Shown: positions 27,288-36,917 of the stretch, piece after piece
Position numbering within the stretch: position 1 is the first letter of the stretch
Layout: the number at the start of each line of letters is the position of its first letter
Assembly: GCF_000708675.1 (NCBI RefSeq)
Contig: NZ_JELR01000005.1
Span: forward strand, 62,001 to 126,000
Source: Microbulbifer sp. HZ11
GTDB taxonomy: Bacteria > Pseudomonadota > Gammaproteobacteria > Pseudomonadales > Cellvibrionaceae
DNA length: 64,000 nt
Direction of reading: 5' to 3'
Translations under genes and position numbers: made by a program
Notes under the pieces: model-generated
Seen by the model: the letters and a program-made list of their open reading frames with translations, nothing else
Told to the model about the DNA's origin: nothing
Databases searched by the model: none

Positions 27288-29180
27288 TTATCGGGAGAGC
27301 TTCAGAATTTGCCCGGAGAGCGATGGCGCGGTTAGCGACACCTGCGCGGACAAATCATCGGCAACCACCAGTTCTGTCCCGCCGTCGCGGAGCGCATTGG
27401 TAAGGGTGTACTTACCGGCCGCTAGCTGCCACTCCTCAACCAGTGCTTTTGGTAGCTGCAGGGTAGTGGTGGCGTCGCTGTCGGCGAAGTTGGCAATCAC
27501 CAGCAGCTGATCGTCCCCTGCCCACCGGGCGAAGCTGTAGAGCTTGTCTGTATAGGTGTCGCTCTGTTCCCTGTTGTAGCGGTGCAGGTCGAGGTATTCC
27601 CCGGTGAGCGCCGGACTCTGGCGGGAGAAGGTCAGCAACTTGCCGTAGAAGTCGCGCAGGGATTGTTCCGATTCACTGAGTTTTTCGCTGTTGAACTGGC
27701 CTTCGTTATTCCAGCGGCGAATGGTAGGGACTGACCAGTAGTCGAAGATAGTGGTGCGGCTGGCCTTGCCGAAGCCCGCGTCGCCGGCGCCCGGTTCACC
27801 CAGCTCTTGGCCGAAGTAGAGCAATGTCGGTGCGCCGCTGATGGTGGCGGAGACCACCATGGCGGGAATGCCGGCTTTGGCGTTGCCGGCGAATTCCGGA
27901 CTGGCGATACGCTGTTCGTCGTGGTTTTCCATAAAGCGCAGCATATTGTCCTCAATACCGCTCAGGCTCTCCTGAATGTCCACCAGAGGATCAGTGCCGG
28001 ACTTGCCTTCCATTACCGCGCGGATGGCGTCGTAGGTACCCACCTTGTCGTACAGGTAATCCATTTTCCCCAGTTGGATATAGTCGCGGTAAAGATCCGG
28101 CTGATAAATTTCCGCCAATAACAGCGCGTCCGGGTTCTGCATTTTGATGGAGGAATTCAGGTAGCTCCAGAATTCCACCGGCACCATGCCAGACATGTCG
28201 TAGCGGAAGCCGTCCACGCCGAAGGCGAGCCAGTAGTCGGTGATCTCACGGAATTTTTCCCAGCTGTTGGGAACGTCTTTGTCTGCCCAGAAAGCCGCGT
28301 GTGCGCGGTAGTCTTTCTGCGCAAAATCTGCCGGGAGTTCGGGGAAATCGTGGCTGCCATCCGGGCGCACACCGAAATTGATTTTAACTGTTTCGTACCA
28401 GTCCCCCTGAGCCGGTTGCGGCGCGCGGCTGCCATTGCCGGTCCATTTTGCCGGCACTTCCTCAAAGGTGCCGTCAATCAGAGGGTGAGCTTCGCCGTTC
28501 AGTGGAAGGTAACCGTCTTCCGCCACCGGCACTTGGAAGGGTTCGCCGGGAACATAGTAAAAGTTGTTGTCGCGGGCGTAGGCAACACTGGTGTTGTCGT
28601 CCACCCCGAAATCGCGTACGCCCTCGGGCTTGGCGAGAGACTGATAATTGCGTGCAACATGGTTGGGAACTATGTCGATCAGAACCTTGAGGCCCGCTTC
28701 GTGTGAGCGTTCGATCAGCGCCTTGAATTCCTCCAGCCGCTTGGATGGGTCATTGGCAAGGTCCGGGTTCACACTGTAGTAGTCCTTCACCGCATAGGGA
28801 GATCCCGCGCGCCCCTTGATCACATCCGGATCGTCATTACTGATGCCGAACGCAGTGTAATCACGCACCACTGCATGGTGCAGGGAACCGGTGTACCAGA
28901 TGTAGTCGGCTCCCAGTGCGCGAATTTCTTCCAGTGCTTTGGGTGTGAAGTCACTGAATTTTCCAACACCGTTTTCCTCAATGGTACCCCAGGGCTTGTT
29001 GGTGGGGTTGGTGTTGCCGAACAGACGCGGGAGCACCTGGTAGATTACCGGTTTGCCGTTACTTTTAATTTCTGCGGCTGCTGCGGGCTGTGCATCGGAA
29101 TCTTCCGATTTCTGAGTGCAGGCGCTGAGTGTGCCGGCGGCAATGGAAGTGGCCAAAAACAGGTGGATAAATTTTTTCAT
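27288..29180 (-). CDS. GH13 alpha-amylase family lipoprotein
   Basis: The 630-residue product has a lipoprotein signal with lipobox L-S-A-C (Cys21). The GH13 core starts with K-P-V-I-Y-Q-V-L-P-R-L-F. It contains the invariant set: nucleophile aspartate in D-G-F-R-Y-D-M, acid/base glutamate in L-L-A-E-I-Y, and the third aspartate in M-E-N-H-D-E-Q-R. V-P-N-H is present too. The I-W-Y-T-G-S-L-H segment marks it as a subtype different from the other three GH13 proteins here. It is the last gene of a minus-strand run after GH31 and the SusA-like GH13. It probably hydrolyses maltodextrins at the membrane surface. Confidence 0.9.
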   Translation of the reverse strand: MKKFIHLFLATSIAAGTLSACTQKSEDSDAQPAAAAEIKSNGKPVIYQVLPRLFGNTNPTNKPWGTIEENGVGKFSDFTPKALEEIRALGADYIWYTGSLHHAVVRDYTAFGISNDDPDVIKGRAGSPYAVKDYYSVNPDLANDPSKRLEEFKALIERSHEAGLKVLIDIVPNHVARNYQSLAKPEGVRDFGVDDNTSVAYARDNNFYYVPGEPFQVPVAEDGYLPLNGEAHPLIDGTFEEVPAKWTGNGSRAPQPAQGDWYETVKINFGVRPDGSHDFPELPADFAQKDYRAHAAFWADKDVPNSWEKFREITDYWLAFGVDGFRYDMSGMVPVEFWSYLNSSIKMQNPDALLLAEIYQPDLYRDYIQLGKMDYLYDKVGTYDAIRAVMEGKSGTDPLVDIQESLSGIEDNMLRFMENHDEQRIASPEFAGNAKAGIPAMVVSATISGAPTLLYFGQELGEPGAGDAGFGKASRTTIFDYWSVPTIRRWNNEGQFNSEKLSESEQSLRDFYGKLLTFSRQSPALTGEYLDLHRYNREQSDTYTDKLYSFARWAGDDQLLVIANFADSDATTTLQLPKALVEEWQLAAGKYTLTNALRDGGTELVVADDLSAQVSLTAPSLSGQILKLSR

Positions 29181-29205
29181 AAGCTCGGTATTTGTTTTCT
29201 AGTGT

Positions 29206-29340
29206 AGGAGCCTGCTTGCAGGCGAATTTTCGGGCTGCAAATCAAGCAGCCCTCCATGGAGCAAACGCCGGCCCGGCCATCCATGGCCGGTCGCAAATAT
29301 GAGCAGCGAGCAGTGCTCGCTATGCGCTCAGATTTGCCCT
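29206..29340. repeat. Cluster of small palindromes between GH31 and GH13
   Basis: The 184-nt gap holds a TGTAGGAG-CCTGCTTGCAGG unit, a CCGGCCATCCATGGCCGG palindrome and a GCGAGCAGTGCTCGC palindrome. These resemble dispersed REP-type repeats. No gene or clear terminator is present, so read-through from GH31 is possible. Confidence 0.5.
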
Positions 29341-29364
29341 GCAAGCTGTGCTTTGTAGTTTGAG

Positions 29365-31824
29365 TTATTGGGTAACGGTCAGGCTCTGGGATGGGCCGGA
29401 CCAGTCGAATTTCACATGCAGGGTCTTGGCGCGCTTGTTGTACCAGGCCGTATTTTCGGCCAGCGCACTTTCCTTGCGCACCAGCGCCAGCGCCTGTTCA
29501 CCCTGCCGTACCGCAGAGGGTTGCGCTACGTTATGTAATATCAGCTCGATACTGCGAGTTTCGGGTGCGCCGGTATAGCCGTTGCCTTCACGATCAAAGC
29601 GGAATGCGATACCGGATTCACTACGTTCACTGGAAAACATCAGCTTTTCGTACTGGCCCTTGGCGTAGGCATCCGCGGTAACGCCATCGTCCTCGTAGAT
29701 ATAGCCGCTGGAGCGAGGTGCGGATTCGTGAGCGTAGTAATCCAGACGCAGGTTCGCGCTGGAGTAATCGCGGGTATTGTTCAGACCGGACACCGTTGGG
29801 ATAAAGGCGCCGGCACGGACCAGAACCGGAATGGTTTCGAGGTCCACATCAATTTTCGCCAGGTCCCCACCGTACTGGTTATCGTTCCAGTAATCGAACC
29901 AGATACCACCGGGCAGCTGAACCGCTACTTCATCGACATCTTCGGAAGTGACCGGTGCTATCAGAAAATCATTGCCCCACAGGTAGGCGTCCTTGTTATC
30001 CATCAGCGCCAGGTCGTTTTCGTTTTCGAAAAACAGCGGGCGCATCAGCGGCATGCCGGTCTGGCTGTTTTCAAACGCCAGGGTGTAGTTGTAGGGCAGC
30101 AGCTGATAGCGGAGCTTGACGAACTCGCGGGTGATATTGCGGGTTTTGCGGTCGTGGAACACGGGCTCCGGGGCGATGTGTTCCTGAGCGTGGGGGCGAT
30201 ATACCGGCTGGAAAGCACCGTATTGCAGCCAGCGGATATACAGTTCCCGGTCGAACTTTTCACCACCGGCAAAGCCGCCCAGATCCGAGTGGGTGTAGCC
30301 GAATCCGAGCAGACCCATTTGCAGAGAGAGCTCTACCTGCGGCTGCAATCCACCCCATTCCCGGGCCACATCGCCGGTCCATGGAATCATGCCGTAGCGT
30401 TGCGAGCCCGGGAAGCCGGCACGCATCATGATAAATGGACGCTGTTCCGGGCTGTCTGCCTTTTCGTTTTCGAACAGCATCTGGGCCCAGCGGTGTCCGT
30501 AGGCGTTGTGAATCTCATCCGCCATACCGATAGCGTGCACTGTGTCTGCGGGGTGGACCTCGGGTTCGCCGAGATCGCCCCACCAGCCGGAAACGCCCTG
30601 TTCTTTCAGGTCTTTGTAGATTCCCCAGAACCAGTCGCGACCGTCCTCGGAGAAAACGTCAATCAGGCCGGTATTGCCGAAATAGAATTCAAACTGCTTG
30701 GCGTTGCCGACGAGATTTTTTGCCAGCGCATTACTTGCCACCGCGTCGCTCCAGCGCTCGGAGGTGGAGAGCACAAACGGTTCGGTAACGAGGATGGTTT
30801 CAATTCCCTGCGCGCGCAGGTCGGCCATCATGTCCACCGGTGTCGGGAATGCGTTTTTATCCCACGCCAGGTTGCCCATATGGCCCTTGATATCCGGCCC
30901 GAACCAGTAAAGATCCAGTACCAATGCATCCAGCGGGAAATCTTCCTCGCGGAATTTTTCCACCACATCGCGCACTTCCTGCTCTGTGCGGTATCCGAAG
31001 CGGGAAGCAAAGTTGCCCAGCGCCCAACGCGGAGGCATCGGCTGCCGGCCGGTGACATCCACATAATTCTCGATCAGCTGCGGGTAGGTTTCTCCGGCCA
31101 CCACGATATAACTGGTGCGGCCCGCCTGAGCTTCAAACTGCAGTACGTTTGCCTCGCTGGCCCCCAGGTCCATAGCACCGGTGGCACTGTTGTCGAACAG
31201 CAGGATGTACTTGTTGCTGCTCATAACCGCCGGCAGCCCGAAGTACATCTGGTCCGACTCGGTGGTATACCCGTAATGGGCTTTGTTGTAGAGCGGCAGG
31301 CGGTGGCCGCGACGGTCCATGCCCAGTACTCGCTGGCCGCCGCCAATCAGTTTTTCATTTTCACTCAGAGTAAAGCGAAAACCGCGCATGGTCTGGTTGG
31401 CAAAGAAGCCGTGTTCTTCACTCAGTAGTGGCTTGCCGTCGTGCAGGTATTCGATGGTAAATGGCGACTTGTGGATAACTGCTGTGAGATCGCCGAGGGC
31501 ATACTGTAGTGCGTCCTGGGAAACGCTCAGTTGCGCCGCAACATCACGCTTGAGTTGATCGGCGCGGGCAAACGACGGCAGTTGCTTGATGCCGTCACGC
31601 TGGTAATGCACTTCCAGTGCGCTGGGGTTGACCGGGGTCAGGGTTACCTGACTGTCGCTGGTTTCGATCACCAGTTGGTTATCGACAAGCTGGTGGCTGC
31701 GATATTCCCGCACAGGTTCTGCGAGCGCTGTTTGCGCGGCGGTGGCGAGGAGGCTGGGTAGCAGGGTAGCCAGCCCGAGTTTTTTCAGCAGCCTCGTGGG
31801 CTTCTTGGAATTTACTACTTTCAT
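29365..31824 (-). CDS. GH31 alpha-glucosidase
   Basis: The frame is open to 31998, but that part translates a dispersed palindromic repeat. ATG 31824 gives a good Sec signal ending A-Q-T-A-L-A-E. The 819-residue product has the GH31 N-terminal beta-sandwich and a barrel with nucleophile aspartate in W-W-G-D-L-G-E-P-E. A second aspartate in H-S-D-L-G-G-F is the acid/base position. R-P-L-F-F-E-N and the C-terminal beta domains are also present. It should act in the periplasm or outside the cell, releasing glucose from maltooligosaccharides. A transglucosidase role cannot be excluded. It lies between two GH13 genes on the same strand. Confidence 0.9.
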   Translation of the reverse strand: MKVVNSKKPTRLLKKLGLATLLPSLLATAAQTALAEPVREYRSHQLVDNQLVIETSDSQVTLTPVNPSALEVHYQRDGIKQLPSFARADQLKRDVAAQLSVSQDALQYALGDLTAVIHKSPFTIEYLHDGKPLLSEEHGFFANQTMRGFRFTLSENEKLIGGGQRVLGMDRRGHRLPLYNKAHYGYTTESDQMYFGLPAVMSSNKYILLFDNSATGAMDLGASEANVLQFEAQAGRTSYIVVAGETYPQLIENYVDVTGRQPMPPRWALGNFASRFGYRTEQEVRDVVEKFREEDFPLDALVLDLYWFGPDIKGHMGNLAWDKNAFPTPVDMMADLRAQGIETILVTEPFVLSTSERWSDAVASNALAKNLVGNAKQFEFYFGNTGLIDVFSEDGRDWFWGIYKDLKEQGVSGWWGDLGEPEVHPADTVHAIGMADEIHNAYGHRWAQMLFENEKADSPEQRPFIMMRAGFPGSQRYGMIPWTGDVAREWGGLQPQVELSLQMGLLGFGYTHSDLGGFAGGEKFDRELYIRWLQYGAFQPVYRPHAQEHIAPEPVFHDRKTRNITREFVKLRYQLLPYNYTLAFENSQTGMPLMRPLFFENENDLALMDNKDAYLWGNDFLIAPVTSEDVDEVAVQLPGGIWFDYWNDNQYGGDLAKIDVDLETIPVLVRAGAFIPTVSGLNNTRDYSSANLRLDYYAHESAPRSSGYIYEDDGVTADAYAKGQYEKLMFSSERSESGIAFRFDREGNGYTGAPETRSIELILHNVAQPSAVRQGEQALALVRKESALAENTAWYNKRAKTLHVKFDWSGPSQSLTVTQ

Positions 31825-31884
31825 CGTCTTCGCTTTTTGTATCTGTAATTTTAATTCGGGTTTACGGTGCTCGCTCCGCAACTC

Positions 31885-31953
31885 CGTCATGCCGGACTTG
31901 ATCCGGCATCCAGCTGTGCTGGATCTGGATACCGGATCAAGTCCGGTATGACG
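31885..31953. repeat. 69-nt inverted repeat (CGTCATGCCGGACTTGATCC type)
   Basis: The arms CGTCATRCCGGACTTGATCC are nearly perfect inverses around a short centre. This is a well-known dispersed intergenic repeat type in proteobacteria. It separates the SusA-like GH13 gene from GH31 and inflates the GH31 reading frame. Confidence 0.75.
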
Positions 31954-31969
31954 AAGTGAGAGGGTTTCG

Positions 31970-33844
31970 CTAGTGGACCTCAACAACCGCCACATCACCT
32001 GCAGGGATCACCATCTCTCTCAGCGGAGTGGACCTGCCGGAGGTAATGTCGGTTGCTTTGGACTTTGTTCCCAGCATTTCTGCCAGATGCGCCAGCGGCA
32101 CCTCACGGGCTGTATCGCTCTTGTTGATCGCTACCATGACCGTGTCGTTGTCGTCATAGCGGAAATACACATAGAGGCCATCGATGGGGGCAAAGTGCTT
32201 GAGCTTGCCGCTGTGGATAACGTCTTTGTCTTTGCGCCAGTTGAACAGCGTGCGCACAAATTGCTGGGCGTCTTTCTGTTCCGCACTCAGTTTTTTACCG
32301 GTAAAGGCATTGACCTTGTCATCTGCCCAGCCGCCGGGGAAATCGCTGCGCACGATGCCGTCGTCCCGCTGCTTGGGGCTTTTTGCCAGAATCTCGTCGC
32401 CGTAATAGAACTGCGGAATACCGCGCATGGTGGCGATGTAGGCGATCGCCATACGGAATTTGCCCAGGTCTTCATCCAGCTGACTGTAAATCCGGCTCAT
32501 ATCGTGGTTGCCGGCTAGGATCACCAGATTGTTCGGATCGGGATAGAGCACATCATTGGCCAGTGACTCGTACAGGGAAATCAGGCCGGTGCTCCAGGTC
32601 TCCGTTTTTTCCAGTCCTTCGCGCAGGCCGTAAAGTAGCGGGAAGTCCATCATGCTGGGTATGTGGGAGACGTAGCCATTGCGGTTTGTATTGCCTGCCT
32701 GCCAGTAGGCCACCAGCGCCGGTTGCCGCGTCCACTCCTCGCCGACGATATTGAAGTTAGGGTATTCCCGCATCAGGCGCGCGGACCAGCGGGTAAGAAA
32801 ATCCGCATCGGAATAGGCATAGGTGTCCACGCGAATACCGGAAAGATCCGCGTACTCCACCCACCAGATGGCGTTCTGGATCAGGTAGTTGGCCACGCGC
32901 GGATTGCGCTGGTTGGGATCCGGCATGGAATCTACAAACCAGCCGTCGGTAAACAGCTGGTGGTCCTTGTGACTGGCGTAGGGGTCCATGTGCACGGTGC
33001 GCGCGTGATTGGTGTATTCGAACTCGCCTTTCTCGACCCCCTCGCCATTCAGCCAGTCATCCCCCGGCAGATCCTTGAGCCACCAGTGCCCGTCACCGAT
33101 ATGGTTCGGCACCATATCCTGAATCACCCCGATCCCTTTCTGTTTTGCCGCGGCGACAAACGCGCGGAAGCTTTCATTGCTGCCGTAGCGCGGGTCGATG
33201 CGGTACAGATCCGTGGCGGAGTAGCCATGGTAGGAGTAGGCCGGCTGATTGTTTTCCACCAGCGGGTTGGGCCAGATCTGGGTGAAGCCCATATCGGCGA
33301 TGTAATTCAGGTGCGCCTGCATACCGGCGATATCACCGCCGTGGCGGCCGCCGGGATTGCTGCGGTCCGGGCCTTCTATGGTGTCCCCGGTGCGGTCGTT
33401 GGTGGTGTCGCCATTGGCGAAACGGTCGGGGGTGATCAGGTAGATGGTGTCGCTGCTGTCGAACCCCTGGCGCTCGGCGGAGCCGGCGCGGCGCTGTTTG
33501 AGGGTGTACTCCACAGTGATTTGCGTGTCGTCACTGCGCAGTGCTATGGGCAGGGTACCGGGCCTGGCGTCCTCGCTGATGGCGAGATTGATAAACAGGT
33601 AGTTCGGGCTCTGCTCCCGCTCGGTACCGGTCAGGGTTACACCGGGGTAATCGATGGTGACTGCAGCGTCTGCAATATCGTCCCCGTGCAGCATCAGCTG
33701 CAGATTGGGCTCCGCCATCTGAGTCCACCAGAAGGGCGGCTCGACGCGCTCGACGGCAGGCTGGTCAGCGGCGCTGCAGCCCATGGCCAGCGTCATCAGC
33801 GCTGCACCAAGTAGCGCTCGTGGGCGGGGTGTATCCATCATCAT
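31970..33844 (-). CDS. GH13 neopullulanase/cyclomaltodextrinase (SusA-like) lipoprotein
   Basis: ATG 33844 has AGGTG six bases upstream; GTG 33853 is an alternative. The signal ends at lipobox A-M-G-C. Residues 25-125 form the N-terminal beta domain (cyclomaltodextrinase_N type). The barrel carries the nucleophile aspartate in G-I-R-V-D-T-Y, the glutamate in I-V-G-E-E-W and the aspartate in G-N-H-D-M-S-R. M-V-P-N-H-I-G and the Y-H-G-Y-S-A-T-D-L-Y-R-I-D block are typical of neopullulanases. A C-terminal beta domain completes the length of 624 residues. It leads a minus-strand group with GH31 and another GH13 and is divergent from a large amylase. Substrates would be cyclodextrins, pullulan or short maltodextrins. 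Confidence 0.9.
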   Translation of the reverse strand: MMMDTPRPRALLGAALMTLAMGCSAADQPAVERVEPPFWWTQMAEPNLQLMLHGDDIADAAVTIDYPGVTLTGTEREQSPNYLFINLAISEDARPGTLPIALRSDDTQITVEYTLKQRRAGSAERQGFDSSDTIYLITPDRFANGDTTNDRTGDTIEGPDRSNPGGRHGGDIAGMQAHLNYIADMGFTQIWPNPLVENNQPAYSYHGYSATDLYRIDPRYGSNESFRAFVAAAKQKGIGVIQDMVPNHIGDGHWWLKDLPGDDWLNGEGVEKGEFEYTNHARTVHMDPYASHKDHQLFTDGWFVDSMPDPNQRNPRVANYLIQNAIWWVEYADLSGIRVDTYAYSDADFLTRWSARLMREYPNFNIVGEEWTRQPALVAYWQAGNTNRNGYVSHIPSMMDFPLLYGLREGLEKTETWSTGLISLYESLANDVLYPDPNNLVILAGNHDMSRIYSQLDEDLGKFRMAIAYIATMRGIPQFYYGDEILAKSPKQRDDGIVRSDFPGGWADDKVNAFTGKKLSAEQKDAQQFVRTLFNWRKDKDVIHSGKLKHFAPIDGLYVYFRYDDNDTVMVAINKSDTAREVPLAHLAEMLGTKSKATDITSGRSTPLREMVIPAGDVAVVEVH

Positions 33845-33997
33845 CGCGGTCACCTGTTTTTGACTTGGGCGCTTAAGTCGGTCGGACTATTCGCACTTTT
33901 TTTCACCATTGTGCCCGCACAGCCCACCCTTGTTATCCCCCTCCCTGCAGGGGGAGTCCCGGGTCCCCGTCACTCCGGCCTGGCGCGCATTTTTACC

Positions 33998-34033
33998 ACG
34001 CCCCACCAGAGGGGGAGGAATTACTCCGGCAGA
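33998..34033 (+). promoter_or_regulatory. GC-rich element in the divergent starch promoter region
   Basis: CCACGCCCCACC followed by GAGGGGGAGGA lies about 100 nt before the amylase at 34130. It resembles the elements at 16641 and 18709. A second CCCCCTCCCTGCAGGGGGAG palindrome sits at 33938-33957. The region 33845-34129 has no gene. Confidence 0.35.
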
Positions 34034-34129
34034 TCGCCAGTATGTACAGGAGCCCGTATTAGTGCGGATTTTCAGTGAAAAATTCGCCGCGGGTGCGCTC
34101 AAGAAAAATAATCAACCGAGATGATGAAA

Positions 34130-36397
34130 ATGAACAAGAGCTACCTGGCCCTGGCGGCACTGCTGCTGGGTGCGAGTTCCATGGCGCAGGCAGAATGGTT
34201 TCTGCGCGGCACCCACAACAACTGGCAAGCGGATCAAATGCAGGACATCGGCAACAACACGATGTTGGCCGACGATGTCGTATTTAACGCTGCCGGTGAA
34301 ATCAAGTTCGATCGCTGGGGGGACTGGAGCGAAAATTACGGAGCCAATGGGCAGTTGAACGGCAATAACATCCCTGTTTCTGCCGGCACCTGGGATATCA
34401 AGTTTTATACCGACACCCACGATTACCACATTATTCCTGCAGAAGACCCGGTCACCCCCGCAGCCACGTTGCACCTGCGCGGCACCCACAACGGCTGGGC
34501 CGCGGGGGATCTCCTGGCCCGCATTGGTGAAACCGATGAATATGAAGCCTGCCGCAACTTTGCCAGCGGCGACGGCAATGGCGGCCCGCGCTTTAAAATT
34601 GACCCCAGTGGCAGTTGGGCCGGCAGCCAGTTCCCGGCGCAGGATGTAGCTGCCAGCGGCTGGACGTATATCGTTGCCAATGGTGACAGCAATACCCTGG
34701 TGAGCGTGACCACCGACCTGGCGGTGAACTGTGGTGCGGCGGAGCCGGACACAGACGGTGATGGTGTACCCGACGGCAGCGACCTTTGCCCCAACACCCC
34801 CGCTGGTACCACCGTGGATGCCGATGGCTGTGAAGTAGTGCAGCCTGAACTGAGCGATTTCCGCAACCGCAGCATGTACTTCGTATTTGTGGACCGCTTC
34901 GCCAACGGCGATACCAGCAACGACAACGGCAACAACCCGGCGGCCACCTCCAGCACCAAATCCGCCGGCGGCCTGTCCGAGTGGAAAAAATACTGGGGCG
35001 GCGATATACAGGGCCTGATCGACAAGCTCGATTACCTGGAAGCCCTGGGTGTTACCGCCATCTGGGTTACCCCGCTGAACGACAATATCGACAATTCAGG
35101 ATCGGATGGGGCCTACCACGGCTATTGGGGGCGCGACTTCTACGAAGTGGACGAGCACCTGGGGGACTGGGCGCTGGTGGATCAGCTGGACGCGGAAATG
35201 GAAGCGCGTGGTATGAAGCTGGTGCTGGATATCGCCCTCAACCACTCCAACCAGGACGATCAATACGAGTTTGGCGCACTCTATAAAGAGCGCACTTTTA
35301 TCACCGATGTGAATCAGGACAACGGTACCTGGTATCACCACAACGGCGCTATCGCCGACTGCGGTGACAGTGATCCATCCACCACCTGTGGTGGCGAGTG
35401 GGACGACCCCTGGTCTTTCACCAACAAGACCCTGTTCAACCTCACCGACTTCAACCACGGGTTTAACAGCAACAGTGCGGCGGATCAGTACCTGATTGAT
35501 GCCGCGATCAAGTGGATGAGTCACGGCGTGGATGCCTTCCGCATCGATGCCATCAAGCATATCGAACCCAACTTCATCAATCGCTTCAGCCAGGCCGTGC
35601 GCGCGGTGGATCCGGATGTGTATATCTTCGGTGAGTGGTACGGCGCCGGTGCCGGTGAAAGCCTGTCGATGACCTTCCTCAATGAGAACCGCGGCTCCGA
35701 GCTGTTGGACTTCCAGCTGCGCAATAACATCGAAGCGGCCATTGCCGGCGATATTTCCATGACCCAGCTGAACGCCCACATCGAATCCCGCGCGGGTGCG
35801 ATGGGCAACCGCGAAAGCTGGCAGCCTATCTTCCTCGACAACCACGACGCCACCCGCACCAGTGTATTCCTGCAAACCACAGGGCCTGTGGACAACGGCC
35901 GTACCGGCAAAGGTTTCAGCAAGGCGCTCGCCGACGCGCGCCAGAACCTGGGTATGGCCCTGGTCATGACCCTGCCGGGCATTCCCACCATCTATTACGG
36001 CAGCGAGCAGAACAGCACCTGGTTCACCGCCAACGGTGACGGTCAGATCGGTCACGATCCCTACAACCGCGAGGGTATGCCCTCCTTCAGCGAAACCACG
36101 CAGGCGTTTCAGCTGATCAGCGCCCTGGCCAACCTGCGCGCCCAGAGCCCGGCACTGGCTTCCGGCAGTTATAACGAGCGCTGGGTGAATCAGGACATTC
36201 TGGTGTTCGAGCGGGTTCAGGGGAATGACGTGGTCATGGTCGCGGTAAACCGCGGTAGCAATACCTCGATCAACGTCAGTAATCTGGCTCTGGCGGACGG
36301 GCAGTACAGTAGCCTCGTGGGTAATGACTCGGTGAGTGTGAGTGGTGGCTCCGCGGTTCTGAATCTGGATGCGAATGAGGTGATCGTTTTGCACTAA
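34130..36397 (+). CDS. Secreted multi-domain GH13 alpha-amylase / glucanotransferase-like enzyme
   Basis: I prefer ATG 34130 (spacing from CCGAG); ATGs at 34121 and 34124 are equivalent in frame. After a Sec signal ending A-Q-A-E come two starch-binding-like repeats (about 20-105 and 110-205), each with W-F-L/H-L-R-G-T-H-N-x-W. A thrombospondin-type-3 calcium-like repeat (D-T-D-G-D-G-V-P-D-G-S-D) follows. The GH13 barrel then carries the catalytic aspartate in D-A-F-R-I-D-A, glutamate in F-G-E-W-Y and aspartate in D-N-H-D-A-T. Loop structure resembles CGTase-type alpha-amylases. It is extracellular and likely the main raw-starch enzyme. The first module resembles the N-terminal module of the giant redox protein. 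Confidence 0.9.
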   Translation: MNKSYLALAALLLGASSMAQAEWFLRGTHNNWQADQMQDIGNNTMLADDVVFNAAGEIKFDRWGDWSENYGANGQLNGNNIPVSAGTWDIKFYTDTHDYHIIPAEDPVTPAATLHLRGTHNGWAAGDLLARIGETDEYEACRNFASGDGNGGPRFKIDPSGSWAGSQFPAQDVAASGWTYIVANGDSNTLVSVTTDLAVNCGAAEPDTDGDGVPDGSDLCPNTPAGTTVDADGCEVVQPELSDFRNRSMYFVFVDRFANGDTSNDNGNNPAATSSTKSAGGLSEWKKYWGGDIQGLIDKLDYLEALGVTAIWVTPLNDNIDNSGSDGAYHGYWGRDFYEVDEHLGDWALVDQLDAEMEARGMKLVLDIALNHSNQDDQYEFGALYKERTFITDVNQDNGTWYHHNGAIADCGDSDPSTTCGGEWDDPWSFTNKTLFNLTDFNHGFNSNSAADQYLIDAAIKWMSHGVDAFRIDAIKHIEPNFINRFSQAVRAVDPDVYIFGEWYGAGAGESLSMTFLNENRGSELLDFQLRNNIEAAIAGDISMTQLNAHIESRAGAMGNRESWQPIFLDNHDATRTSVFLQTTGPVDNGRTGKGFSKALADARQNLGMALVMTLPGIPTIYYGSEQNSTWFTANGDGQIGHDPYNREGMPSFSETTQAFQLISALANLRAQSPALASGSYNERWVNQDILVFERVQGNDVVMVAVNRGSNTSINVSNLALADGQYSSLVGNDSVSVSGGSAVLNLDANEVIVLH

Positions 36398-36446
36398 TCC
36401 GTATCGCCCACCACCAACGTGGCGACGACGGGGGAAAATCCACTGG

Positions 36447-36917
36447 TTAAGTCGAAGCCCCGGGCCCAGGCCCGGGGCTTTCTATTTTGGTAATACTGCC
36501 ATTGTCGATTTGCACCAGAGAAATTCTCTGTACCTGTAGCATTTCCATTTGGCCGGGATGCAGGGAAAAGTTCTGCGCCTGCTGCTCCGGTGGTAGGGGT
36601 GGGGGTGGATTTCTGGCATCGGCAACCGACTTGAGGTATTCGCGGCGGCTGATCGCAAGAATGGAAAGTGATAGAGAAAACAATACGATCAATTTGAAGA
36701 AAGGTAGCAGTTCCTGAAAAAAAAGTTTTGCGTGTACCGGAGGAAGAGCGTCGCGCAGACCAAGCGTCACTTCGGCAGCATGCCAGGCGATGATCAGCAG
36801 TGGTTGCAGCAACCCGATCATCAGGGCCCACGCCAGAAAGGTGAGTACACCATCGCGAAAACGGCACCATCTGGGGACGCGTGCCCGGTCAATAATAGGT
36901 GGCCAGTCTGCTTTCAT
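36447..36917 (-). CDS. pgaD: PgaD-like poly-GlcNAc synthase subunit
   Basis: The 156-residue product has two transmembrane helices (about 24-50 and 70-92) and a cytoplasmic C-terminus, as in PgaD. Its start overlaps the end of pgaC by four bases, indicating translational coupling. In the family it supports the PgaC synthase in the inner membrane. The C-terminal codons overlap a strong inverted repeat (about 36459-36482), which probably terminates the convergent amylase transcript. Confidence 0.85.
   Translation of the reverse strand: MKADWPPIIDRARVPRWCRFRDGVLTFLAWALMIGLLQPLLIIAWHAAEVTLGLRDALPPVHAKLFFQELLPFFKLIVLFSLSLSILAISRREYLKSVADARNPPPPLPPEQQAQNFSLHPGQMEMLQVQRISLVQIDNGSITKIESPGPGPGAST
36457..36486 (+). 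terminator. Terminator inside the pgaD 3' end
   Basis: AAGCCCCGGGCC and GGCCCGGGGCTT are perfect arms followed by TCTATTTT on the plus strand. It fits termination of the amylase gene at 36397, although it also encodes the last residues of PgaD. Confidence 0.75.

Noticed and set aside
29728-31428. 566-residue plus-strand ORF opposite GH31
   Set aside because: Shadow ORF. All GH31 catalytic motifs are on the minus strand.
31825-31998. N-terminal extension of the GH31 frame
   Set aside because: It translates a dispersed inverted repeat and overlaps the SusA-like gene. The signal peptide begins at 31824.
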